Part shown: piece after piece, positions 13,185-20,400 of the stretch | Layout: every line of letters starts with the position of its first letter | Numbering within the stretch: the stretch's first letter is position 1 | Assembly: GCA_030146295.1 (NCBI GenBank) | Contig: JASLCD010000010.1 | Span: forward strand, 1-25,437 | DNA from: Chryseobacterium sp. | Lineage (GTDB): Bacteria; Bacteroidota; Bacteroidia; Flavobacteriales; Weeksellaceae | Direction: 5' to 3' | DNA length: 25,437 nucleotides | Program-made: the position numbers and the translations under genes | The notes under the pieces: model-generated | Database searches by the model: none | What the model saw: the letters and a program-made list of their open reading frames with translations, nothing else | What the model was told of the DNA's origin: nothing

Positions 13185-15170
13185 TTACAGTAAATTTTCA
13201 TCTACAAGGTTAGGAAGAGTCACTTTCAGATTCGGTTCTGCTTCCATTGCTCTTTTAATAGCGAAAACAGCGCCTTCGTTTCTTGCCCAGCTTCTTCTTG
13301 AGATTCCGTTGTTCACATCCCAGAAAAGCATAGACTTCAGCCTTCTGTCGGCATCATCGCTTCCGTCCAACAGCATTCCGAAACCTCCGTTGATCACTTC
13401 TCCCCAGCCTACTCCACCACCATTGTGGATGGATACCCAGGTAGCTCCTCGGAAGCTGTCACCAATCACATTGTGAATGGCCATATCTGCGGTAAATCTT
13501 GATCCGTCATAGATATTGGATGTCTCTCTGTAAGGAGAATCTGTTCCCGAAACATCGTGGTGGTCTCTACCTAATACCACAGGGCCAATTTCTCCATTTT
13601 TGATGGCTTTATTAAAGGCTTCTGCAATTTTCATTCTTCCTTCTGCATCTGCATACAGGATTCTCGCCTGCGAACCTACCACCAGTTTGTTTTCCTGTGC
13701 CCCTTTGATCCACTGGATGTTGTCTTTCATCTGCTGCTGGATCTCTTCAGGAGAATTTTTTACCATTTCTTCTAATACTGCACACGCAATATCATCCGTT
13801 TTCTGAAGGTCTTCCTGATTTCCGCTGGAACATACCCAACGGAACGGCCCGAAACCATAATCGAAACACATTGGTCCCATAATGTCCTGTACATAACTCG
13901 GATATTTGAATTCTCTTCCCAATGTCGGATTTTCTGCCATTACATCGGCTCCGGCTCTGGAAGCTTCCAATAAAAAGGCATTTCCGTAATCGAAGAAATA
14001 GGTTCCTTTCGCTGTATGTTTATTGATGGCTGCAGCATGTCTTCTCAACGTTTCCTGAACTTTTTCTTTGAACAACTCAGGATTTTCAGCCATCATGATA
14101 TTAGATTCTTCAAAACTTTGTCCGGCAGGATAGTAACCACCAGCCCAAGGATTGTGAAGAGAAGTCTGATCTGATCCGATATCGATTCTTACATCTTCCT
14201 GATCAAATTTCTCCCAAACCTCCACAATATTTCCAAGGTAAGCCAAAGACACAGTTTCTTTGTTGGCCTGTGCTTCTCTTACTCTTTTTACCAATGCATC
14301 AAGATCTTCATGAATTTCATTTACCCATTTCTGATCGTGACGGATTTTCGTGATCTTCGGATTCACTTCTGCACATACGGTAACGCAGCCAGCAATATTA
14401 CCTGCTTTTGGCTGAGCTCCACTCATTCCTCCTAATCCTGAAGTAACGAAAAGTCCTCCTTTCGGTTCTTTTTTGATTTTTCTGAAAGCATTTAACACCG
14501 TAATCGTTGTTCCGTGAACAATCCCCTGCGGACCAATATACATATAACTTCCTGCCGTCATCTGTCCATATTGGGTAACACCTAATGCATTGAATTTCTC
14601 CCAGTCATCCGGTTTAGAATAGTTCGGAATCATCATTCCATTTGTTACAACAACTCTTGGAGCATCTTTATGAGACGGGAACAGTCCCATCGGGTGTCCG
14701 GAATACATTACCAATGTCTGATCATTATTCATTTCCGACAGATACTTCATCGTCAACAGATATTGCGCCCAGTTTGAGAAAACGGCTCCGTTTCCACCAT
14801 AAGTAATCAATTCGTGAGGGTGCTGTGCTACTGCATAATCCAGGTTATTCTGAATCATCAGCATAATGGCTTTCGCCTGCTCAGATTGTCCGGGATAATC
14901 TGTAATAGGTCTCGCCTTCATTTCGTAATCCGGACGGAAACGGTACATATAAATTCTTCCGTAATCTTCCAGTTCCTGCTTAAATTCAGGAATCAGTTCT
15001 GCATGAAACTGAGGATCAAAATAACGCAAAGCATTCTTCAATGCCAGTTTTTTCTCTTCTTCGCCTAAAATTTCTTTACGCTTCGGAGCATGGTTGATAT
15101 TGGTCTCGTATGGTTTTGGTTGTGGCAGCTGATTGGGAATCCCCTGCTGTATCTGTTCTTGGAATGTCAT
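13185..15170 (-). CDS. hutU: Urocanate hydratase (urocanase), long eukaryote-like form
   Basis: A 661-residue urocanase, which converts urocanate to 4-imidazolone-5-propionate in the second step of histidine degradation using a tightly bound NAD+. The motifs include ITYGGNGAVFSNW, MYSGHPMGLFPS, the nucleotide-binding TSGLGGMSGAQPKAGNIAGC (243-262), DYGFGPFRWVCSSG (437-450), RDHHDVSGTDSPYRETSNI and HNGGGVGWGEVINGGFG. Standard bacterial HutU has about 555 residues; this one matches the longer animal UROC1-like type. The FQGLPARICW motif of the short form is VVGSQARILY here, so the position of P. putida Cys410 is Leu505, as I recall for the long type. No other hut gene is in the window. Confidence 0.96.
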   Translation of the reverse strand: MTFQEQIQQGIPNQLPQPKPYETNINHAPKRKEILGEEEKKLALKNALRYFDPQFHAELIPEFKQELEDYGRIYMYRFRPDYEMKARPITDYPGQSEQAKAIMLMIQNNLDYAVAQHPHELITYGGNGAVFSNWAQYLLTMKYLSEMNNDQTLVMYSGHPMGLFPSHKDAPRVVVTNGMMIPNYSKPDDWEKFNALGVTQYGQMTAGSYMYIGPQGIVHGTTITVLNAFRKIKKEPKGGLFVTSGLGGMSGAQPKAGNIAGCVTVCAEVNPKITKIRHDQKWVNEIHEDLDALVKRVREAQANKETVSLAYLGNIVEVWEKFDQEDVRIDIGSDQTSLHNPWAGGYYPAGQSFEESNIMMAENPELFKEKVQETLRRHAAAINKHTAKGTYFFDYGNAFLLEASRAGADVMAENPTLGREFKYPSYVQDIMGPMCFDYGFGPFRWVCSSGNQEDLQKTDDIACAVLEEMVKNSPEEIQQQMKDNIQWIKGAQENKLVVGSQARILYADAEGRMKIAEAFNKAIKNGEIGPVVLGRDHHDVSGTDSPYRETSNIYDGSRFTADMAIHNVIGDSFRGATWVSIHNGGGVGWGEVINGGFGMLLDGSDDADRRLKSMLFWDVNNGISRRSWARNEGAVFAIKRAMEAEPNLKVTLPNLVDENLL

Positions 15171-15350
15171 ATTACTATTTAAAGGTCTATGTTTTAAACA
15201 ATGTTTGAAGTTTTAAAGATATTCAAAATAGGAAATATAGGCAAGGGGAAAGGAAAGAATGAATAAGGGTTTAAGGTTTAGGGAAAATTATTAAATCTGT
15301 AGGTCAGGCATAATTTGATATGAAATACTATATTTGAAAATACTCACCTG

Positions 15351-15898
15351 AATTCCCCCTGTGGAGGGGTAGATTTCAAAGTTTTATAAACTTTGAAAGA
15401 CGGGGTGGTTAAAAGACACAAACAATAATGAAAGAAATCTTAACCATCATCAATGGAATTCCGATCTGTAGGAATTTCGTTGAAAACTTACCCTACAATC
15501 CTCATTTAAAGATATTATTAAAAGAAAACGTAAAACCCGTATCCTGGGTGAAGTGATATTCTGGAAGAAAGTTCGGGCAAAAAAATTTCATAGGATTGAT
15601 TTTGACAGACAAAGGATTATTGGAAATTATATCGTTGATTTCTATGTAAAAACGCTGAGTCTCATCATAGAGATAGATGGTTCAAGCCATGATGAAAAGC
15701 AGGTTTATGATGGAATAAGGGAAAAATATCTTGAATCTTTGGGGCTTTTGGTTTTCAGAATCAGTGATTTTAACGTGAGGAATAATTTGGGTTGGGTAAT
15801 GAAAGAGTTGGAGGATTTTATTGTGCTACACTATGGAACCACCCCGTCTTCAAAAATTCTTAAATTTTTTGAATCCACCCCTCCACAGGAGGGGAATT
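15351..15898. mobile_element. Inverted-repeat element carrying a DUF559 gene (MITE-like, ~548 bp)
   Basis: Terminal inverted repeats of about 60 bp lie at 15351-15410 and 15837-15898. The outer arm is AATTCCCC...TGTGGAGGGGT and the inner arm GACGGGGTGGTT. Between these conserved arms each repeat holds a small AT-rich hairpin that differs between the ends (the left is a perfect 11-bp stem at 15374-15398). The only gene inside is a DUF559 endonuclease-like gene whose 3' end is read into the right repeat. No clear target-site duplication is visible next to the ends. There is no transposase, so movement would need another enzyme or the DUF559 protein itself. Confidence 0.75.
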
Positions 15899-15915
15899 GC
15901 CCTTACAAAAAGTAG
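15428..15915 (+). pseudogene. DUF559 endonuclease-domain protein, frameshifted
   Basis: Two adjacent frames together encode one DUF559 (Vsr/PD-(D/E)XK-like, PF04480) protein. Frame one starts at ATG 15428 (MKEILTIINGIPICRNF) and runs through NPHLK. Frame two continues as KDIIKRKRKTRILGEVIFWKK and onward. The switch lies at the A run at 15508-15510, and adding one A restores a continuous frame. The domain core includes IDFDRQRIIGNYIVDFYV and LIIEIDGSSHD, with candidate catalytic Asp/Glu residues, then REKYLESLGLLVFRIS. The last roughly 25 codons (TTPSSKI... to the stop at 15915) are encoded by the right inverted repeat. It could be a dead gene, a slippage-switchable gene or a sequencing error in the homopolymer. 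Confidence 0.8.
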
Positions 15916-15934
15916 TCATTATTCTAGCAAAAAA

Positions 15935-15959
15935 AGCCTTACTGAAATTCAATAAGGCT
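15935..15959 (-). terminator. Intrinsic terminator for the acidic small protein gene
   Basis: Arms AGCCTTA (15935-15941) and TAAGGCT (15953-15959) enclose an 11-nt loop. The minus strand continues in a T run, and there is also a T run on the plus side. It lies 21 bp past the stop of the minus-strand gene at 15980. Confidence 0.82.
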
Positions 15960-15979
15960 GGTTTTTGTATCGTCAAAGT

Positions 15980-16273
15980 TTAGGTTAAAACATCATCATT
16001 TTCTTCTTCATGGTCATCTTCATTATCGCTGAAACTCCAGTAATTATTTTCTTCATCTTCCTCTCCTATTTCCTCCATATCATTATCGTCATCGGCTCCT
16101 GGAATATCCAGTCCTTTATCTATTTTATCCTCATCAAAATCTTCATCTAAAATAGGATTGCCATCGCCATCAAGCGAAATATGTTTTTCTCTCTTGAATA
16201 TATCTTCGTTAGGGTTATAATCCATCTGCTCTAACCTCTTATTTTGTTGATTAATATTTTTCTCTGGTGCCAT
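15980..16273 (-). CDS. Hypothetical acidic low-complexity protein, 97 residues
   Basis: An extremely acidic protein: the C-terminal half is a run of D, E and N (IPGADDDNDMEEIGEEDEEN, DNEDDHEEENDD). The N-terminus has a more mixed sequence (MAPEKNINQQNKRLEQMDY). No domain, signal peptide or membrane segment is recognised, and it is probably largely disordered and cytoplasmic. Similar short acidic hypothetical proteins occur in related Flavobacteriia as I recall, which supports it as a real gene, as does the terminator just downstream. It lies 48 bp downstream of the dehydrogenase gene at 16322-17308 on the same strand and could be cotranscribed with it. Confidence 0.75.
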   Translation of the reverse strand: MAPEKNINQQNKRLEQMDYNPNEDIFKREKHISLDGDGNPILDEDFDEDKIDKGLDIPGADDDNDMEEIGEEDEENNYWSFSDNEDDHEEENDDVLT

Positions 16274-16321
16274 AATAGTAAGATTTTAGGTTTATATATT
16301 CAGAACAAAAATAATTCCAAG

Positions 16322-17308
16322 TTATGATGATTGGTTAGAATAAACGTCAGGATTTGCACAATAAGGCATTTTTTCATTTTTTGAAAAAGCAATGATATTT
16401 CCAGCCGCCAGTCTGGCCATTCCATTCCGGGCTTCAATCGTAGCTGACCCAATATGAGGCAAGATACAAACACTTGAAAGGTCAAGAATAGGATCATCTG
16501 CCGGCATGGGTTCCGGATTGGTAACATCCAGACCTGCGCCCCAGATTTTCTGATCAACCAATGCCTTATACAAATCTTTTTGATTGTGGAAACCTCCTCT
16601 TGCGGTATTGATGAAAATAGCATCCGGCTTCATCTGCTCAAATAAAGAATAATTGAACAGTTCTTTGTGTTCCGGGGTAAAATTGGCGTGCACACTCAAT
16701 ACATCTGACTTTCTGATCAATTCTTCAAAAGAAACATAGCTTGCTCCCAGTTCGTTCTCAGCTTCCTGATTATGATTTCTGTTGTGGTAAATAATATTCA
16801 TTCCAAAAGCTTTCTTTGATTTTTCTGCCATTTCGTAGCCGATACGTCCCAATCCAAAAATCCCCAGGGTCTTCCCATAAAGTTCCTGTCCCAAAGCATG
16901 TAAAGGATCAAATGCACCCCAGTTTCCATCTATTACTTTCCGGAAATTATAGCTTGCTCTTCTTGCTACCGACTGCATGAGCAAAAAAGCGACATCTGAA
17001 GTTGCCCTGCTCAGGACATCAGGTGTATTACCCACCGGAATATTCCTTTGAGTAGCTTCTTTGATGTCTACATGATCAAATCCCACAGAATATAAAGCAA
17101 TGGCTTTTACATTCGGGCAGGCTTCAAAGAAACTTCTGTCATATTTAAAATCGGCACCAATGCTTACAATAGTATCGGTGTTCTTACAGTAATGCAGCCA
17201 TTCTTCATGAGAGAGGTTTTCTTTTTCCGGAAATATGAGTTCCAGCCCTGCTTCTTCCAGCATTTTAATTCCTGTTTCGGGAATTCTTTTATTGATAAAG
17301 ACTTTCAT
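16322..17308 (-). CDS. D-isomer-specific 2-hydroxyacid dehydrogenase (NAD(P)-dependent)
   Basis: A 328-residue oxidoreductase of the D-2-hydroxyacid dehydrogenase family, interconverting a 2-keto acid and its D-2-hydroxy acid. It has the NAD-binding loop GLGRIG at 152-157, and the catalytic triad is intact: Arg237 (NTARGG), Glu266 (NPEP) and His285 (LPHIGSAT). The overall layout and ALYSVGFDHVD near 71-81 resemble glyoxylate/hydroxypyruvate reductases, so glyoxylate or hydroxypyruvate is the likeliest substrate, but this is not decisive. The start ATG lies just after a spacer containing the terminator of the upstream 17376-17648 gene. Confidence 0.92.
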   Translation of the reverse strand: MKVFINKRIPETGIKMLEEAGLELIFPEKENLSHEEWLHYCKNTDTIVSIGADFKYDRSFFEACPNVKAIALYSVGFDHVDIKEATQRNIPVGNTPDVLSRATSDVAFLLMQSVARRASYNFRKVIDGNWGAFDPLHALGQELYGKTLGIFGLGRIGYEMAEKSKKAFGMNIIYHNRNHNQEAENELGASYVSFEELIRKSDVLSVHANFTPEHKELFNYSLFEQMKPDAIFINTARGGFHNQKDLYKALVDQKIWGAGLDVTNPEPMPADDPILDLSSVCILPHIGSATIEARNGMARLAAGNIIAFSKNEKMPYCANPDVYSNQSS

Positions 17309-17336
17309 TGTTATGGATTAATGATTATAAATAAAA

Positions 17337-17361
17337 AACCTCACTCGCAAAAAGTAAGGTT
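17337..17361 (-). terminator. Intrinsic terminator for the 17376-17648 gene
   Basis: The arms 17337-17344 and 17354-17361 (minus-strand AACCTTAC and GTGAGGTT) pair over 8 bp with one G-U wobble and a 9-nt loop, followed on the minus strand by a T run. It sits 14 bp after the stop. Confidence 0.82.
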
Positions 17362-17375
17362 TATGAACTTTAATA

Positions 17376-17648
17376 TTAAAAAATTATTTTCTTTTCATCT
17401 GAATGGTCTTTGTTCTTCTCCCAGGCTTCAGAAGCAATTTCCTGAATTTCTGTCCAAACTTCTTTCGCAGATTTCTGAGCCTGTGCCATAAATCCCTGTT
17501 TGGTTGCTTCCTGATTCCTGCTTTTCATGTCATGAATGTAATCTTTCACCTGCTGGGAATAACTTTCTACGTTATATCCGGGATTATTATGCAGGTTTTT
17601 CTGAAGGTTACTAAAATCATGTGACGCTTTGAATCTGTTCGTATCCAT
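17376..17648 (-). CDS. Hypothetical small helical protein, 90 residues
   Basis: A small, soluble, strongly helical and charged protein (QVKDYIHDMKSRNQEATKQ, EVWTEIQEIASEAWEKNKDHSDEKK). No family is recognised. The frame stays open to an ATG at 17693, but the extra 15 residues have a different character, so the ATG at 17648 (MDTNRFKASHDFSNLQ) is preferred. The gene has its own terminator and is separated from pcm by a 259-bp spacer holding the tRNA-like structure. It probably forms a single-gene unit. Confidence 0.7.
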   Translation of the reverse strand: MDTNRFKASHDFSNLQKNLHNNPGYNVESYSQQVKDYIHDMKSRNQEATKQGFMAQAQKSAKEVWTEIQEIASEAWEKNKDHSDEKKIIF

Positions 17649-17808
17649 AATAATAGATTTAGTGATTGGTTCTCCTATGAGTCCAATTTTCATTCCGAAA
17701 CAGGTTTAAAATTTATTAAAAAAAGATTAAATCCTATTAATTTATTTCATCTAACAAACAATAAAATTTTGAATTTGGGAGTTTTCAACCTCATAATAAT
17801 CGATATTA

Positions 17809-17907
17809 TTATTTCTACCAGCGTGTTCAGGACATCGATAGAACTGCTGTTCCTAAGAACTGGTGTTTGAGACCAGAACGTCTGCCAATTCCGTGTCTAT
17901 GAAATAA
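17809..17907 (-). ncRNA. tRNA-Leu(CAA)-like folded sequence, probably degenerate or tRNA-mimic
   Basis: On the minus strand this 99-nt stretch reads like a type II leucine tRNA in its middle. The D-arm is ACG / GAATTGGCAGA / CGT (17894-17878). The anticodon arm is CTGGT / CTCAAAC / ACCAG (17876-17860) with T33 and anticodon CAA at 17869-17867. The variable arm is TTC TTAG GAA (17859-17850). The T-arm place holds a longer hairpin (CAGC/GCTG and GTTC/GAAC) without a TTCRANN loop. A 7-bp closing stem TTATTTC/GAAATAA (17901-17907 with 17809-17815) exists, but it is AT-only and joined to the D-arm by 6 instead of 2 nt. It starts directly after the pcm stop. It is not a canonical tRNA; it could be a decayed tRNA gene or a tRNA-like RNA. 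Confidence 0.45.
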
Positions 17908-18558
17908 TTATTGATTGGTATTGCCCAGCATCGGAACAAATTTATACGCTCCAAATTCTTCTTTTTCAAATTCTGTAGGACCTACTTTGGTAAATCTGTA
18001 TAAAACCTGTTCGTCTGTAGGACCTAATGGAATTACCATTATTCCCCCGATGTTCAATTGTTTTAAAAGCTCTGTCGGTAAAGTAGAAGCCCCACAGGTG
18101 ACAATGATTTTATCAAAAGGAGCAAAAGTAGGAAGCCCGGCAAAGCCGTCTCCAAAGCTCTGGAATTTTGGAAACAGATGAAGTTCCCGAAGTTTATTTT
18201 TTGAAAAGTCAAACAGGTCTTTCTGTCTTTCTACCGTAAATACATGAGCTTTCATTGCCATTAGAACGGCCGTTTGATATCCGCAACCGGTGCCGATCTC
18301 CAGTACTCTTTCACCTGGTTTTACCTGCAACAGCTCAGACTGTTCCGCTACCGTGGAAGGATGGGAAATTGTCTGATGTGCCAGAATGGGGAATGCCCTG
18401 TCTTCATAGGCAAAGTCTTCAAAAATACTTTCGATAAAAAGGTGTCTCGGAACTTCACTCATAGCCCGAAGTACATTTTCATCCGAAATTCCAATTCTGT
18501 GTCGAAGATATTCAACTAAAATCTTTCTTTTTCCTTTATGTACAAACGAATCCTGCAT
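17908..18558 (-). CDS. pcm: Protein-L-isoaspartate O-methyltransferase
   Basis: A 216-residue PIMT, which methylates L-isoaspartyl residues in aged proteins with S-adenosylmethionine to start their repair. The family motif HQTISHPSTVAEQ (61-73) is followed by the SAM-binding loop VLEIGTGCGYQTAVL (85-99), VFTVERQKDL, and the later IIVTCGAS and GGIMVIPLG stretches. The length agrees with cytoplasmic bacterial PIMT, and there is no signal peptide. Its stop codon is directly followed by the tRNA-like sequence, so that sequence would be part of its transcript unless processed separately. Confidence 0.95.
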   Translation of the reverse strand: MQDSFVHKGKRKILVEYLRHRIGISDENVLRAMSEVPRHLFIESIFEDFAYEDRAFPILAHQTISHPSTVAEQSELLQVKPGERVLEIGTGCGYQTAVLMAMKAHVFTVERQKDLFDFSKNKLRELHLFPKFQSFGDGFAGLPTFAPFDKIIVTCGASTLPTELLKQLNIGGIMVIPLGPTDEQVLYRFTKVGPTEFEKEEFGAYKFVPMLGNTNQ

Positions 18559-18624
18559 TTGACAAAAATAAGAAATTAGAAATTAGATTTCAGAAATCGT
18601 ATGAAAGAATTATCCACAAAAAAT

Positions 18625-18649
18625 AAAGCAGTCCTCTTTAGACTGCTTT
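18625..18649. terminator. Hairpin terminator, 9-bp perfect stem
   Basis: AAAGCAGTC (18625-18633) and GACTGCTTT (18641-18649) enclose a 7-nt loop, with T-rich runs on both strands. It lies 6 bp past the stop of the minus-strand lipoprotein gene at 18656 and is its terminator. Confidence 0.88.
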
Positions 18650-18655
18650 TTTAGA

Positions 18656-19303
18656 TCAATTCCATTGTATCGGATAAGGCCCGTAAAAATCGCTGAAGGT
18701 ATTATCCGCACATTTTTTCCTGACAAAAAAGTTATAGTTCACTGTTTTGCTTAATCCAGTATAAGTGACTTTCTGACCTGTAATTACTAATTCTCCACTC
18801 GCAGGTGGTGCAGAACTGATTGTCAAAACAGTTTCATAAGCAGAAATCCCATCATTTTCCCAGGTTACTGTAGCATCAAAAATGGAGGAATACGCGGAAG
18901 AGGTCGTTTTTGAATACGTTGCATAACCTGGTTTCGCACAAGTTGTCGTATTACCGGCTAAAACTGTAATAGGCCCTGCCCAGTTGCTCCGGCCATTTTC
19001 TATTCCGCAATTTTTTCTTACGTAAAGGTCATATTTATTATTCTTATACAATGGAAGACTATACGAATTCTTACTGGTTACAACTGAGGTTCCTTTTCCT
19101 AAAGAGAAACCAGGCTCTCCATACTGTATTTCATAATATCCTTCGCCCTGACTAATCATATTCCAGGAAAGCTGGTTGTTTCCTTTTTCAAATATCAGAT
19201 TTGTTGGTGTTCCACATTTAGCCTGCGGGTCATATGGACTATCTCCTATACATCCTGTAGTACATAATCCAAAGATGAGTACTATCGAAATTATTCTTAT
19301 CAT
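18656..19303 (-). CDS. Lipoprotein with two fibronectin-III-like domains
   Basis: A 215-residue protein with a lipobox (LCTTGC, Cys18). The mature part looks like two repeats of an Ig/fibronectin-III-like beta-sandwich, each with a similar end: YDLYVRKNCG...SNWAGPITV (about 92-113) and YNFFVRKKCADNTFSDFYGPYPI (about 190-212). The pattern C...F..YGP/WAGP is common in Flavobacteriia secreted proteins. It is probably surface-exposed or periplasmic, with a binding or structural role; no enzyme motif is seen. It is divergent from the Gfo/Idh/MocA gene. Confidence 0.82.
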   Translation of the reverse strand: MIRIISIVLIFGLCTTGCIGDSPYDPQAKCGTPTNLIFEKGNNQLSWNMISQGEGYYEIQYGEPGFSLGKGTSVVTSKNSYSLPLYKNNKYDLYVRKNCGIENGRSNWAGPITVLAGNTTTCAKPGYATYSKTTSSAYSSIFDATVTWENDGISAYETVLTISSAPPASGELVITGQKVTYTGLSKTVNYNFFVRKKCADNTFSDFYGPYPIQWN

Positions 19304-19436
19304 GGTTATTTTTTACATGGTGAAATTACTTTAATTTCTGTAATAAATAAATCGTCCCATCTTACATATTTCCAAGTGAAAAGTCATGTATTTTATAAAT
19401 GTACATTCACTATATTTACAAAAATTTAATACAGCT

Positions 19437-20399
19437 ATGTTAAAAGCAGGTTTGGTAGGTGCCGGACACTTGGGGAAAATACACTTAAAACTTCTTAATC
19501 AATCAGATAGATACGAGTTTGTAGGTTTCCATGATAAGGATGTTGAAAACGGAAAGAAATTAGAAGCCGAATTCGGATATCCCTATTTTGAAAATTTTGA
19601 TGATTTATTGGATCAGATTGATATGCTTGATATTGTCACTCCTACAGTTTATCATTATGATTATGCTTTGAAAGCTATTGAAAAAGGTCTTCACTTCTTT
19701 ATTGAAAAACCGGTAACTCAGACGCTTGAGCAGGCAGAAGAAATCTTACGTTTATGCCAGGAAAAAGGAATCAAAGCACAGGTAGGACACGTTGAGAGAT
19801 ACAATCCGGCTTTTATTGCCACTAAGGAATACATCAGCAATCCGATGTTTATTGAAATCCACAGGCTCGCAGAGTTTAATCCTCGAGGCACAGATGTTTC
19901 TGTGGTATTGGACCTGATGATCCACGATCTGGATATTCTGTTGAGCATGGCAAAATCTAAGGTTAAAAATATCCATGCAAGCGGTGTTTGTGTGGTAAGT
20001 AAAACTCCGGATATTGCCAATGCAAGAATAGAGTTTGAAAACGGATGTGTAGCCAATCTTACGACTTCCAGAATTTCTATGAAAGCCATGAGAAAAAGCA
20101 GATTCTTCCAGAAAGATGCTTACATTTCTGTTGATTTCCTTGAGAAAAAAGCTGAAGTGATCAGAATGCAGGATGCTCCTGAACAGCCTACCCCATTTGA
20201 TATGATCATTGAGAATGCGGATGGAGAAAAAAACCAGATTTTGTTTGAATATCCTAATATTCAGCCTAACAACGCTATTCTTGATGAACTAAACTCTTTC
20301 GCAGATGCGATCACAGGAGATAAAAATGTAGAGGTGTCTCTTGAAGACGGCACTGAAGCGTTAAAAGTTGCTTTAGAAATTATGAAGCTGATCAGCTGA
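19437..20399 (+). CDS. Gfo/Idh/MocA family oxidoreductase
   Basis: A 320-residue NAD(P)-dependent sugar or inositol dehydrogenase-like enzyme. The N-terminal Rossmann fold has GLVGAGHLGKIH (5-16), DIVTPTVYH and the family signature EKPVTQ (90-95). The C-terminal substrate domain includes GHVERYNPAF (117-126) and DLMIHDLDILL. GHVERYNP is reminiscent of UDP-GlcNAc 3-dehydrogenases (GnnA-like) used in some lipid A pathways, but no GnnB-type aminotransferase is nearby, so this is only a suggestion. The frame is open from ATG 19386, but family alignment favours the start at 19437 (MLKAGLVGAG). The next gene begins 1 nt after the stop, so the two are translationally linked. Confidence 0.9.
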   Translation: MLKAGLVGAGHLGKIHLKLLNQSDRYEFVGFHDKDVENGKKLEAEFGYPYFENFDDLLDQIDMLDIVTPTVYHYDYALKAIEKGLHFFIEKPVTQTLEQAEEILRLCQEKGIKAQVGHVERYNPAFIATKEYISNPMFIEIHRLAEFNPRGTDVSVVLDLMIHDLDILLSMAKSKVKNIHASGVCVVSKTPDIANARIEFENGCVANLTTSRISMKAMRKSRFFQKDAYISVDFLEKKAEVIRMQDAPEQPTPFDMIIENADGEKNQILFEYPNIQPNNAILDELNSFADAITGDKNVEVSLEDGTEALKVALEIMKLIS

Positions 20400-20400
20400 T

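Noticed and set aside
15553..15915. Reading frame as a complete stand-alone gene
   Set aside because: The family's N-terminus is clearly encoded upstream in another frame (from 15428), so this is the larger part of a frameshifted gene.
16300..16623. Minus-strand 107-codon frame
   Set aside because: It overlaps the intact D-2-hydroxyacid dehydrogenase gene in another frame and has no protein-like features.
17809..17907. A functional standard tRNA-Leu gene
   Set aside because: There is no TTCRANN T-loop, no GC-containing acceptor stem, the 5' base is T and the acceptor/D-arm joint is too long. It is reported only as tRNA-like.
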